14,492 nt of DNA from Candidatus Margulisiibacteriota bacterium. GTDB lineage: Bacteria; Margulisbacteria; Termititenacia; Termititenacales; Termititenacaceae. The translations under genes and the position numbers were made by a program. Below are positions 5,401 to 12,022 of this stretch, piece after piece. Position 1 is the stretch's first letter. Every line of letters starts with the position of its first letter. The notes beneath the pieces were generated by a model, which did no database searches, was not told the origin of the DNA, and worked only from the letters and a program-made list of their open reading frames with translations. The stretch lies in NCBI GenBank assembly GCA_031267055.1, contig JAIRZV010000095.1, forward strand, positions 1 to 14,492. The letters are read 5' to 3'.

Positions 5401-7383
5401 ATGGGTCTTTACATTTTACAAATCGTGATCCTGATCATGCTGTTTATCGATATTCTTTACTGGTTTTTCTCCGGTCTCAAATCGCCGTGGCAAAAATTGA
5501 TCGGTTTGCCTTTTCTCAATATCGCGGTTGGCACGCCGATTATTTTTACTTCGCTGACCCGTTCGGTTTTTGAAGTTTCCAAATTGCTAAATGTGCGTGT
5601 CGCGCTGATCTGGATCGTGGCGGTTATTTTGCTCAAAGCAATTCTCCGTAAAGAAAAATTGCAATTTGTCAGAACGTCACTCAACTGGCCGATTCTGGCT
5701 TTTATTGTCGTGAGCATTTTCTCGGTGGTTTTTTCCAGCAATCATTATATCGCTTTGCTTGGCGCCTATGACCGCTGGGAAGGCGTGATTACGGAGATCA
5801 ATTACATGCTGCTGATTTTCTTTTACATCAATTACGTGCGCGACCGCAAAACGCTTTTTTGGCTGATCGGCGCGCTGGTTTTTGGCGCGATCGCTTCATC
5901 GGTTTATGGCATTTTTCAAGCCATGCAAATAGATTTTATGCACTGGTCGGTCGATCCTACCGCACGCGTTTTTGCCTGTATCAACAATCCGGTGCATTTC
6001 GCGCCGTATGTCGTGACGCATATACCATTGATTATCGGCATGGTTTTTTACTTTATCCGCAAATACAAATTAAATTTGATCGGACTAAAAGAACGCCTGC
6101 AAATCGCCGGGTTTTCCGTATCAAAGTTCGCGGTGTCTGTTGGTCTGCTGCTGGCCGCGCTGCTGGCGATTTTTACAATTCACCTGACCGGCAACTTTTT
6201 TTCTTTTGGCCGCGCGACCTGGATCGGTTTTTCGCTGGCGATCACACTGTGCTTGGCCTTGCTTTTGTCCCGTGACCAAAAAGAAATTTGGCGGGATGTG
6301 CTCTTTGTCGGCTACGGCTGTTTTTTGTTTAACGCGGCTTATGTTTTCAAGATCTGGAGCATGCATGTGTTTTTGCAATATTTTCTGGGACTGGCTTTTG
6401 CGATTTATATTGCTTATATCATTTACGCAATCTTGGCCAAAAAGAATTGGCTGAAGCTTTTGATGTATTGCGCGGTCGTCTTGTACGGTGGCTTTATGCA
6501 GTTCACTTCGGTGGATTTGAATGCTGTCTATATTTCCGTTGTGTCCTTGCTCTTGCTTGGTATTTGGATTTACAAAACATTTCCGAATGCTCTGGAAAAA
6601 GTTTTTTTGATCGCTTTGCTGACTATGCTGGTTGCAGTCGTTTCTTTACCGTCCGTGCCCAATCTTTATTATGCGCAGGTGATCAAGAGCGCGCTGGCCA
6701 AGCAGGGTGTGAAAAATCTGAACGATCCGCGGCACGCCAATTTGGTCATGGCCGAAGTAGGGCGTTTGCAGGAGGAGAAAAAGATTTCACCGCAAAGCGC
6801 CAATGTGTTTTTCCGCACACAGACTTATGCCGAGGCTTTCAATAAAGGTACGGCGCGTACTTCGATGTGGAAAACCGGCCTTTTGATGTGGACAGATTCG
6901 CCAAAATTGGGACAGAAACTTGGCGTAGAAATATTGCCAACAAACAGTGAGCAAATAAAACGCGGCTTATTGGGGCAAGGGCCAGGTATGATCAAAGAAA
7001 TGTATTCCAAATACCGCCTCGCGGATTACGGCCGCTTGGAAGGAGGACAGCAGTTTACGCCGGACAAACTGCACAATGATTATGTGAATATGCTGGCGAC
7101 GCGCGGCGCGGCAGGCTTTATAGTTTATTACGGCTGGCTGCTGCTCACGGGATTCTTTATTATATTGCGCAAGCTCCGACGGGAAGGCTTCACGGCAGGC
7201 AATTTTGTCCTGCTCGGCTTTTTCAGCGGTTTGTTTGTCTATCTCGGTCAGGTGCTTTTCAATTTCGGCGTAGTGGCCACGCGCGTGATTTTTTACGAAT
7301 TTTTTTGTCTGGCCATCTGCATCGCTTTGTACGATCCTTTTGAGAGCGCGGCGACTGGCGAGGAAGCGGAATGCGCGCGTTGA
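5401..7383 (+). CDS. O-antigen ligase/polymerase family membrane protein (Wzy_C / WaaL-like)
   Basis: A 660-residue polytopic inner-membrane protein with roughly a dozen hydrophobic helices, starting at residue 3. A long hydrophilic loop (about residues 425-565) follows the central helices, and the protein ends in further hydrophobic segments and a charged tail. In that loop are RTSMWKTGLLMW, the glycine-rich LLGQGPGM and KLHNDYVNML (H558). This order (Arg...W, GxGPG, HND-Y) is the recognisable C-terminal half of the Wzy_C / O-antigen ligase domain, whose loop His and Arg residues are needed for glycan transfer. The family both polymerises repeat units and ligates glycans to lipid A or protein, and sequence alone does not separate these. 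At 660 residues it is longer than typical WaaL (about 400), with extra helices and a longer loop. Its 3' end overlaps the next gene by 13 bases, so the two are coupled. Confidence 0.82.
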   Translation: MGLYILQIVILIMLFIDILYWFFSGLKSPWQKLIGLPFLNIAVGTPIIFTSLTRSVFEVSKLLNVRVALIWIVAVILLKAILRKEKLQFVRTSLNWPILAFIVVSIFSVVFSSNHYIALLGAYDRWEGVITEINYMLLIFFYINYVRDRKTLFWLIGALVFGAIASSVYGIFQAMQIDFMHWSVDPTARVFACINNPVHFAPYVVTHIPLIIGMVFYFIRKYKLNLIGLKERLQIAGFSVSKFAVSVGLLLAALLAIFTIHLTGNFFSFGRATWIGFSLAITLCLALLLSRDQKEIWRDVLFVGYGCFLFNAAYVFKIWSMHVFLQYFLGLAFAIYIAYIIYAILAKKNWLKLLMYCAVVLYGGFMQFTSVDLNAVYISVVSLLLLGIWIYKTFPNALEKVFLIALLTMLVAVVSLPSVPNLYYAQVIKSALAKQGVKNLNDPRHANLVMAEVGRLQEEKKISPQSANVFFRTQTYAEAFNKGTARTSMWKTGLLMWTDSPKLGQKLGVEILPTNSEQIKRGLLGQGPGMIKEMYSKYRLADYGRLEGGQQFTPDKLHNDYVNMLATRGAAGFIVYYGWLLLTGFFIILRKLRREGFTAGNFVLLGFFSGLFVYLGQVLFNFGVVATRVIFYEFFCLAICIALYDPFESAATGEEAECAR

Positions 7384-8312
7384 TTCTCGATGTCGGGCTG
7401 GAGACTTACCTGCGCGAGCCGCTGGGCCGGGATATTCTGGAATATCAAACGGAATATTTAAAAGCCGCGAATATTTTCAGCAAAATAATTGTGCTGACGG
7501 ACACTATCGCGGAAGATTATACACAGAGCAATGTGTATTATTATGTGTGCGCGCAGCCGCCCAAATATGAATTTCTCAAGTCCGTGCTCGACGATCAGCC
7601 TTTTTTGCTGCTCAATGGTCCGGTTTTGACGGATTTTCCGGCCGTCAAAATCCGCGATTTGTTTTTTAACGGTGTGCTGGATTTGCTTTGCCTGACCGCC
7701 GTTGAAATGCGCGGCTCAACATTTGCTCTGGAAAAAACCACCGGCGGCGTTTTGCTTACGGCTTTTGGCGCGGGCGAGACCGCGGCACAGATTTACGTCA
7801 TCAATCCGCTGCTTTTGACTTATTATTTTCACGAACGTTTTGAGCTGCGGATTTTTTTGACCGAAATCCTGAAGCATCGCAAACAAGTCGTTTGCCGTAC
7901 TACGCCGGAATGGACGGAATGTGTAAACAATTATCCGGCTTACATTAACGCCAGCAGACATTTAAAAAATAGTGAACATTTACCCGGACAGTTGATCGAC
8001 GGCTCTTATTACGGCAAAAATTGCGAGGTCGATTTTTCCGCTGAATTAAGCGGCACGCAGTTTTTCGGTGACAATTGCGCTGTCGGTAAAAATTGCGTTT
8101 TAAAAAACAGCGTCTTACTTGGCGGCAATAAAATCGGCGAGGCCGTCAGGCTCAGCGACGTGATCCTGCAAAAAAACGTCTGCGTTGGCCGGCATTGTGA
8201 ACTCAGAAATTCTTTGATCGGCGCAAATAGCGTCATTGAAAATAATGTGCGTATTCCAGAAGGCATGATCATCGCGCCGGACAGCATTATCAAAAGCGGC
8301 TCGGGGGTTTAA
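7371..8312 (+). CDS. Degenerate sugar nucleotidyltransferase-like protein with left-handed beta-helix tail
   Basis: A 313-residue protein that aligns by eye with NDP-sugar pyrophosphorylases but lacks their active site. The N-terminus (ILDVGLETYLREPLGRDILEYQTEYLK) sits where active enzymes have a GGxGTR loop, about ten more residues, and a KP. The glycines, arginine and lysine are missing, while the following LEYQ...EYLK is kept. Metal-binding GD in the NGDVLTD motif is GP here (NGPVLTD, 82-88). The W..D(I/V)GT site appears as WTECVNN. Residues about 205-310 form hexapeptide repeats of a left-handed beta helix (KNCEV, DNCAV, KNCVL, EAVRL, KNVCV, RHCEL, NSVIE), which looks intact. SD GAGGAAG precedes ATG, which lies inside the upstream gene; the stop abuts the next ATG. 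Probably a non-catalytic regulatory or scaffold subunit, by analogy with inactive eukaryotic GMPPA. That role is inference. Confidence 0.7.
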   Translation: MRALILDVGLETYLREPLGRDILEYQTEYLKAANIFSKIIVLTDTIAEDYTQSNVYYYVCAQPPKYEFLKSVLDDQPFLLLNGPVLTDFPAVKIRDLFFNGVLDLLCLTAVEMRGSTFALEKTTGGVLLTAFGAGETAAQIYVINPLLLTYYFHERFELRIFLTEILKHRKQVVCRTTPEWTECVNNYPAYINASRHLKNSEHLPGQLIDGSYYGKNCEVDFSAELSGTQFFGDNCAVGKNCVLKNSVLLGGNKIGEAVRLSDVILQKNVCVGRHCELRNSLIGANSVIENNVRIPEGMIIAPDSIIKSGSGV

Positions 8313-9722
8313 ATGCAAAATTTTCGGCGGCTCTTTACCTGTCTAAAAATTCTGGGCGACCTGGCGCTGATCGTCGTGAGTTTTTGCGTCGGCTATGTTT
8401 TAAAATTTAAGCTTTATTGGTTTGGCATCGGCGAGATCACGCCGAGCGCCAATTTTCCCGATTACTGGGAAGTGATGATATATATAGAAGTACTCTGGTT
8501 GCTGGCCTTTGCTTATACCGGTCTGTACCGCTATTTTCAGGGGCCGCTGGCGCGCATGCGCGAGATCACCGCGGCGGTGGTCGGCGTTAGTCTGGGTGTG
8601 CTCGAGGTGATGGCCTTTTCTTTTCTTTATACGACTTTTCCGGGCTCGCGTTATGTGTTGGTTTATTCCGGTTTGTCAGCAATTTTGCTGATTTCGCTAT
8701 ACAGAGTAATTCTTGCCAAAGTTATGGCAATATTGCATTTTCAGGGCTATGCCAATAAACGCGCCGTGATCATCGGCTCCAGTCCGACCGCCCAGCGCAT
8801 TGCTGAAAAAATCCTCCAGTATCCAGAATACGGTTTCAAATACTGCGGTTTTATCGCGGACCGCAAGCCTGAACACATCATTTATCCGCTGAAAAAAAAT
8901 TTTATCAAGCTTGGCCGGCTGAAAGAGTATGCGGAAGTATGCAAAAAGCATAAAATTGCCGCCGTTTTTGCCGACTCGGATATTTTGAGCGCTGAAGATA
9001 TTTACAATATTGTGGAATTTTGCCGGAAGCACGGTATTTATTTCCGTTATCATTCCGAAGCTTTTTCTAAAAATATTTTTTGGGAAGATCTGGATGCCAT
9101 TAATTTGATCGGTCTCAAAGAACAAAAATTTTCGGAAATTAACCGACTTCTTAAAAGAACGGCTGATTTGATTTTAGTCATTCCGGCGCTGCTCATTGCC
9201 TGTCCGCTGATGTTATTGATTTACTTCGGCATTAAAATTACTTCGCCCGGTCCGGCGATTTACCGGCAGACCAGATTGACGCGCGCTGGACGGGAGTTTC
9301 AATTTTTGAAATTCCGGTCTATGCCGGTGGATTCCGAAAAAGACGGTGCGGTGCTGGCGGTCCGGGATCAAAAACACCGTACAACGCGTTTCGGTTATTT
9401 TATCCGCAAAACTTCATTGGACGAATTGCCGCAATTATTCAATGTGCTCAAAGGCGACATGTCCATTGTTGGTCCGCGCCCCGAACGACCGGTCTTTCAC
9501 CGCAAATATTTAGAAACTGTGCCGCGCTGGAACGAGCGTCTGGCGGTTAAGGGCGGCATCACCGGCTGGGCGCAGCTCAACGGTCGCGCGGAGTTGACCG
9601 CGTCGCCGCAGGAAAAACTGGAATATGATGTTTATTATATTGAAAACTGGTCACTGCTTTTTGACATTATGGTTTTGTGGCGCACTTTCTGGCATGTGCT
9701 GAAACAAAAAGATGTATACTGA
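8313..9722 (+). CDS. Polyprenyl-phosphate sugar-1-phosphate transferase (WbaP/WcaJ-type initiating enzyme)
   Basis: A 469-residue membrane enzyme that starts glycan synthesis by transferring a sugar 1-phosphate from a nucleotide sugar to undecaprenyl phosphate. Four N-terminal hydrophobic helices lie near residues 12-32, 52-72, 86-108 and 115-137. A soluble nucleotide-binding-like domain (CoA_binding_3 type) begins at KRAVIIGSSPTAQRIAEKIL (149-168). The Bac_transf catalytic domain follows: hydrophobic helix 283-308, the SPGP turn (311-314), FKFRSM region (333-337), the catalytic Asp-Glu in SLDELPQLFN (D370, E371), GDMSIVGPRPERP (381-393) and GGITGWAQLNGR. This is the full large form of the family. 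ATG directly abuts the preceding stop, with CGGGGG as a possible SD. Sugar specificity (glucose, galactose, GlcNAc derivative) cannot be told. Last gene of the plus-strand polysaccharide run. Confidence 0.92.
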   Translation: MQNFRRLFTCLKILGDLALIVVSFCVGYVLKFKLYWFGIGEITPSANFPDYWEVMIYIEVLWLLAFAYTGLYRYFQGPLARMREITAAVVGVSLGVLEVMAFSFLYTTFPGSRYVLVYSGLSAILLISLYRVILAKVMAILHFQGYANKRAVIIGSSPTAQRIAEKILQYPEYGFKYCGFIADRKPEHIIYPLKKNFIKLGRLKEYAEVCKKHKIAAVFADSDILSAEDIYNIVEFCRKHGIYFRYHSEAFSKNIFWEDLDAINLIGLKEQKFSEINRLLKRTADLILVIPALLIACPLMLLIYFGIKITSPGPAIYRQTRLTRAGREFQFLKFRSMPVDSEKDGAVLAVRDQKHRTTRFGYFIRKTSLDELPQLFNVLKGDMSIVGPRPERPVFHRKYLETVPRWNERLAVKGGITGWAQLNGRAELTASPQEKLEYDVYYIENWSLLFDIMVLWRTFWHVLKQKDVY

Positions 9723-9734
9723 TAGTTAGTTTGA

Positions 9735-9811
9735 GCGGTAAATATGTTTGCCGGAGCGAACGTAACCTTCATGACTTCGTCGTGTTCGCGTAGGTAAAGC
9801 ATATTTACCGC
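9735..9811 (+). repeat. Long imperfect hairpin in the gltX leader, possible interspersed repeat or regulatory RNA
   Basis: A perfect 12-bp outer stem pairs GCGGTAAATATG (9735-9746) with CATATTTACCGC (9800-9811). After a one-base bulge six more pairs form (9747-9752 with 9793-9798, one G-T), then GCGAAC (9756-9761) pairs with GTTCGC (9784-9789). The loop is about 22 bases. There is no T run after it, so it is not a classical terminator for the upstream gene. It ends 20 bases before gltX, whose SD AGGAG (9822-9826) is outside the stem. A weak TATACT (9715-9720) upstream could place the hairpin in the gltX mRNA leader. Confidence 0.65.
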
Positions 9812-9831
9812 GAAAATTATTAGGAGATTTT

Positions 9832-11091
9832 ATGGTAAAAGTTCGTTTTGCGCCGTCGCCCACTGGCAATTTGCACATCGGTTCGGTACGCACGGCATTA
9901 TTTAATTATCTTTTTGCGCGGCATCACGGTGGCCAATTTGTCCTGCGTATCGAGGACACTGATTTGGAGCGCTCGCGTCAGGAATACACGGACGATATTT
10001 TGTCCGGTCTGGAGTGGCTGGGTTTGTCCAGCGCTGAGCCGCCGGTTTATCAAAACTCCCGCCGCGAACTGCATCTGGAATACGTGGATAAATTGCTCCA
10101 AGAGGGCAGGGCTTATCCCGATCCGGAAGGCTCGCCGGCGGTGTTTTTCCGCGTGCCGACAGATGGGGCAACGATAATTCCCGACTTGGTCAAAGGCGAC
10201 ATCGTTTTTCAAAACAAGGATTTTAAGGATCAGGTTATTCGCAAATCCGACGGTTCTGTTACCTATAATTTCGCGGTCGTGCTGGACGACGCGCTGATGG
10301 GCATCACGCACATTATTCGCGGCGAAGACCATATTTCCAACACGCCCAAACAGATTTTTTTGTACAAGGCGCTGGGTTTTGCCCTGCCGCAATTTGCGCA
10401 CATACCGATGATTTTGGGGCCGGACCGTTCCAAATTGAGCAAAAGACATGGCGCGACCTCCATAAATGAGTATAAAAAAAGCGGTTTTTTACCTGAAGCT
10501 ATCGTAAATTATCTGGCTTTGCTGGGCTGGGCACCGGCGGACGGTGCGGAATTGATGACTATGGCCGAATTATGCCAAAAATTTGATCTGGACAGGGTAT
10601 CCAAATCTAATTCTATTTTTGATCTGGAAAAATTACGCTGGTTGAATGCCCAAAAGTTGAAAAATTGGAGTCTGGAAACTCTGCAACAGGCTTATCCTGA
10701 ATTGGCTATAGAGATTTTAAAAATCATAAAGGACGATCTGGTTTTGTTGACCGACGCGCCGGAAAAAGCAAAAGTATTCACTTTGAATAAAATTGACTAC
10801 ACAGACGAACAAAAAACCGAGTTGAAAAGCGATTCGGCGCGTCAAGTTTTTCGTGAATTGCAAGAAAAAATTGATATTATTTATACCGGTAGCATTGACG
10901 AGCAATATGACAAAGCCCAAGCGCTTATTGATGATATTGTAAAAAACACCGGCCTCAAAAAAAAGGAGGTTTTTCACCCCTTGCGTATGGCTTTGACCGC
11001 GCAAAAATCCGGTCCGGGTTTGAAATTTTTGCTGGTTTTGCTGGGCAAAGAGAAAGTAAAAGAGAGAATACAAAATGCGCTTGGGTGTTAA
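9832..11091 (+). CDS. gltX: Glutamyl-tRNA synthetase, short form
   Basis: A class I aminoacyl-tRNA synthetase charging tRNA with glutamate. RFAPSPTGNLHIGSVRTALF opens the Rossmann fold, with the HIGH-type motif HIGS at 15-18. RIEDTD is at 39-44, IIRGEDHISNTP at 161-172 and the KMSKR-type loop KLSKRHG at 201-207. The C-terminal anticodon-binding part is present (HPLRMALT...FLLVLLGKE). At 419 residues it is shorter than the usual 470-490. One visible cause is that about 30-35 residues usually found between GRAY and the xVxRxKVP strand (the variable CFCT/YDGRCR segment) are replaced by seven (PDPEGSP, residues 96-102). The frame is clean there, so this looks genuine. SD AGGAG lies six bases before ATG. 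The 3' end overlaps pdxJ by 17 bases. Whether it also charges tRNA-Gln depends on a GatCAB not in this window. Confidence 0.95.
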   Translation: MVKVRFAPSPTGNLHIGSVRTALFNYLFARHHGGQFVLRIEDTDLERSRQEYTDDILSGLEWLGLSSAEPPVYQNSRRELHLEYVDKLLQEGRAYPDPEGSPAVFFRVPTDGATIIPDLVKGDIVFQNKDFKDQVIRKSDGSVTYNFAVVLDDALMGITHIIRGEDHISNTPKQIFLYKALGFALPQFAHIPMILGPDRSKLSKRHGATSINEYKKSGFLPEAIVNYLALLGWAPADGAELMTMAELCQKFDLDRVSKSNSIFDLEKLRWLNAQKLKNWSLETLQQAYPELAIEILKIIKDDLVLLTDAPEKAKVFTLNKIDYTDEQKTELKSDSARQVFRELQEKIDIIYTGSIDEQYDKAQALIDDIVKNTGLKKKEVFHPLRMALTAQKSGPGLKFLLVLLGKEKVKERIQNALGC

Positions 11092-11812
11092 CATCGACCA
11101 CATTGCCACTTTGCGGCAGGCCAGAAAAGACGTGTATCCTGACCTGCTGGCCGCGGCGCGCGAATGTATCCAGGCTGGCGCGAACGGCCTCACAGTGCAC
11201 TTGCGCGAAGACCGGCGGCATATTCAGGACAGCGACGTGTTTTTGCTGCGCCGGACTTTCCCCAAAACTCAGCTCAATCTCGAAATGGCCGCGGTGAACA
11301 GCATTGCCCAAATAGCCTGCCGGTTAAAACCGGACTCGGTCTGTCTGGTGCCGGAAAAAAGACAGGAATTGACCACCGAAGGCGGCTTGGACGTAAAAGA
11401 CAATGTAAGAAAAATAAAGTCTATTTCACGAAAAATGCAGAAATCCGGTATTAGAGTATCGTTATTTATTGACCCCGATGCCGGGCAGATAAAGGCCGCC
11501 GGAGAAGCGGGAGCGGACATGGTCGAACTGCATACCGGCGCTTTCGCGGAATATTCCGATCCGCGAAGGCCAAATTTTGAGCGGTCAAAAGCCCAAAAGG
11601 AACTGCAAAAATTATTGTCCGCCGCCAAATTGGCCAAAAGTCTGGGATTGCAGATCAATGCCGGTCACGGTCTGACTTACAAAAATGTCCGCACGCTGGT
11701 CGGGCCTAAAAATTTGTTCACGGAATTCAATATCGGGCACAATATTATCGCGCGCGCGGTTTTTGTCGGCTTAAAACAAGCAGTGAGGGAAATGAAAGAA
11801 ATTCTTGAATAA
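11075..11812 (+). CDS. pdxJ: Pyridoxine 5'-phosphate synthase
   Basis: A 245-residue TIM-barrel enzyme that condenses 1-deoxyxylulose 5-phosphate with 3-amino-2-oxopropyl phosphate to form pyridoxine 5'-phosphate, the last ring-forming step of the DXP-dependent vitamin B6 route. Residues 2-16 (RLGVNIDHIATLRQA) and VHLREDRRHIQD (41-52) are diagnostic. H42, E70 and H198 (in INAGHGL) match the E. coli catalytic His/Glu/His by position. ELHTGAFAEY (151-160) and EFNIGHNIIARA (218-229) are the phosphate-binding loops. Length is normal (about 240). ATG lies inside the end of gltX, 17 bases before its stop, with GAGAGA upstream. The pair is therefore coupled, although the functions are unrelated. A palindromic repeat element lies downstream. 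Confidence 0.96.
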   Translation: MRLGVNIDHIATLRQARKDVYPDLLAAARECIQAGANGLTVHLREDRRHIQDSDVFLLRRTFPKTQLNLEMAAVNSIAQIACRLKPDSVCLVPEKRQELTTEGGLDVKDNVRKIKSISRKMQKSGIRVSLFIDPDAGQIKAAGEAGADMVELHTGAFAEYSDPRRPNFERSKAQKELQKLLSAAKLAKSLGLQINAGHGLTYKNVRTLVGPKNLFTEFNIGHNIIARAVFVGLKQAVREMKEILE

Positions 11813-11821
11813 TTAGGTTGA

Positions 11822-11876
11822 ATAAATATCTTTGCTTACGCGCGTGGTGGCTTCTCACTTAACGTCGCGCATTTTG
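11822..11876. repeat. Possible diverged, inverted copy of the gltX-leader hairpin
   Basis: TAAATATCTTTGCTTACGCG (11823-11842) resembles the reverse complement of the right arm of the 9735-9811 hairpin (TAAATATGCTTTACCTACGCG), with one short gap and a few mismatches. After 16 bases comes TTAACGTCGCGC (11859-11870), resembling TTACGTTCGCTC, the reverse complement of 9754-9765. The order of the two blocks is conserved and the intervening distance is similar (16 versus 21). The outer left arm is missing, so this would be a truncated copy. The match is by eye only. Confidence 0.35.
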
Positions 11877-11887
11877 CGCCGCAAGAC

Positions 11888-12016
11888 ACCCCTCAGACAA
11901 AAATCTGTAACACAGATTTTTGCCAGCTCCCCTTATTTAAGGGGAGCAAACTTAAATCCCCCGTTCCCTGTTTTCTCCCCTTGGCAAGGGGAGATGTCGT
12001 GGAACGACAGAGGGGT
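11888..12016. mobile_element. Palindrome-rich MITE-like element with ACCCCTC termini
   Basis: The 129-bp segment begins ACCCCTC and ends GAGGGGT, a perfect 7-bp terminal inverted repeat. Inside are four hairpins: 11898-11907 with 11913-11922 (CAAAAATCTG stem), 11926-11934 with 11939-11947 (GCTCCCCTT stem), 11974-11982 with 11986-11994 (TCTCCCCTT stem), and 11995-12000 with 12004-12009 (TGTCGT stem). It encodes no protein. It ends six bases before the stop codon of the convergent membrane-protein gene. The CTCCCCTT...AAGGGGAG plus ACCCCTC pattern recalls short non-autonomous repeats found in many bacterial genomes. No target-site duplication is obvious. It may also act as a bidirectional terminator between pdxJ and the convergent gene, though T runs are short. 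Confidence 0.65.
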
Positions 12017-12022
12017 ATATTC

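Noticed and set aside
5859..6275. 138-codon plus-strand frame within the O-antigen ligase gene
   Set aside because: Out-of-frame shadow, rich in Arg and Cys, inside a gene with clear transmembrane and Wzy_C features.
7371..8312. Active glucose-1-phosphate or mannose-1-phosphate nucleotidyltransferase
   Set aside because: The signature loop, catalytic Lys/Arg and both metal-binding Asp positions are missing, so an active-enzyme annotation is not supported.
9735..9811. T-box or other known riboswitch upstream of gltX
   Set aside because: No T-box consensus, no antiterminator/terminator pair and no T run; the structure is one simple long hairpin.
9898..10449. 183-codon open frame on the minus strand inside gltX
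   Set aside because: It is antisense to the conserved gltX coding sequence, has no family motifs, and its length is explained by codon bias of the sense gene.
11888..12016. CRISPR array, because of repeated CTCCCCTT units
   Set aside because: Only two unequal, self-palindromic units without regularly sized unique spacers; terminal inverted repeats fit a MITE-like element better.
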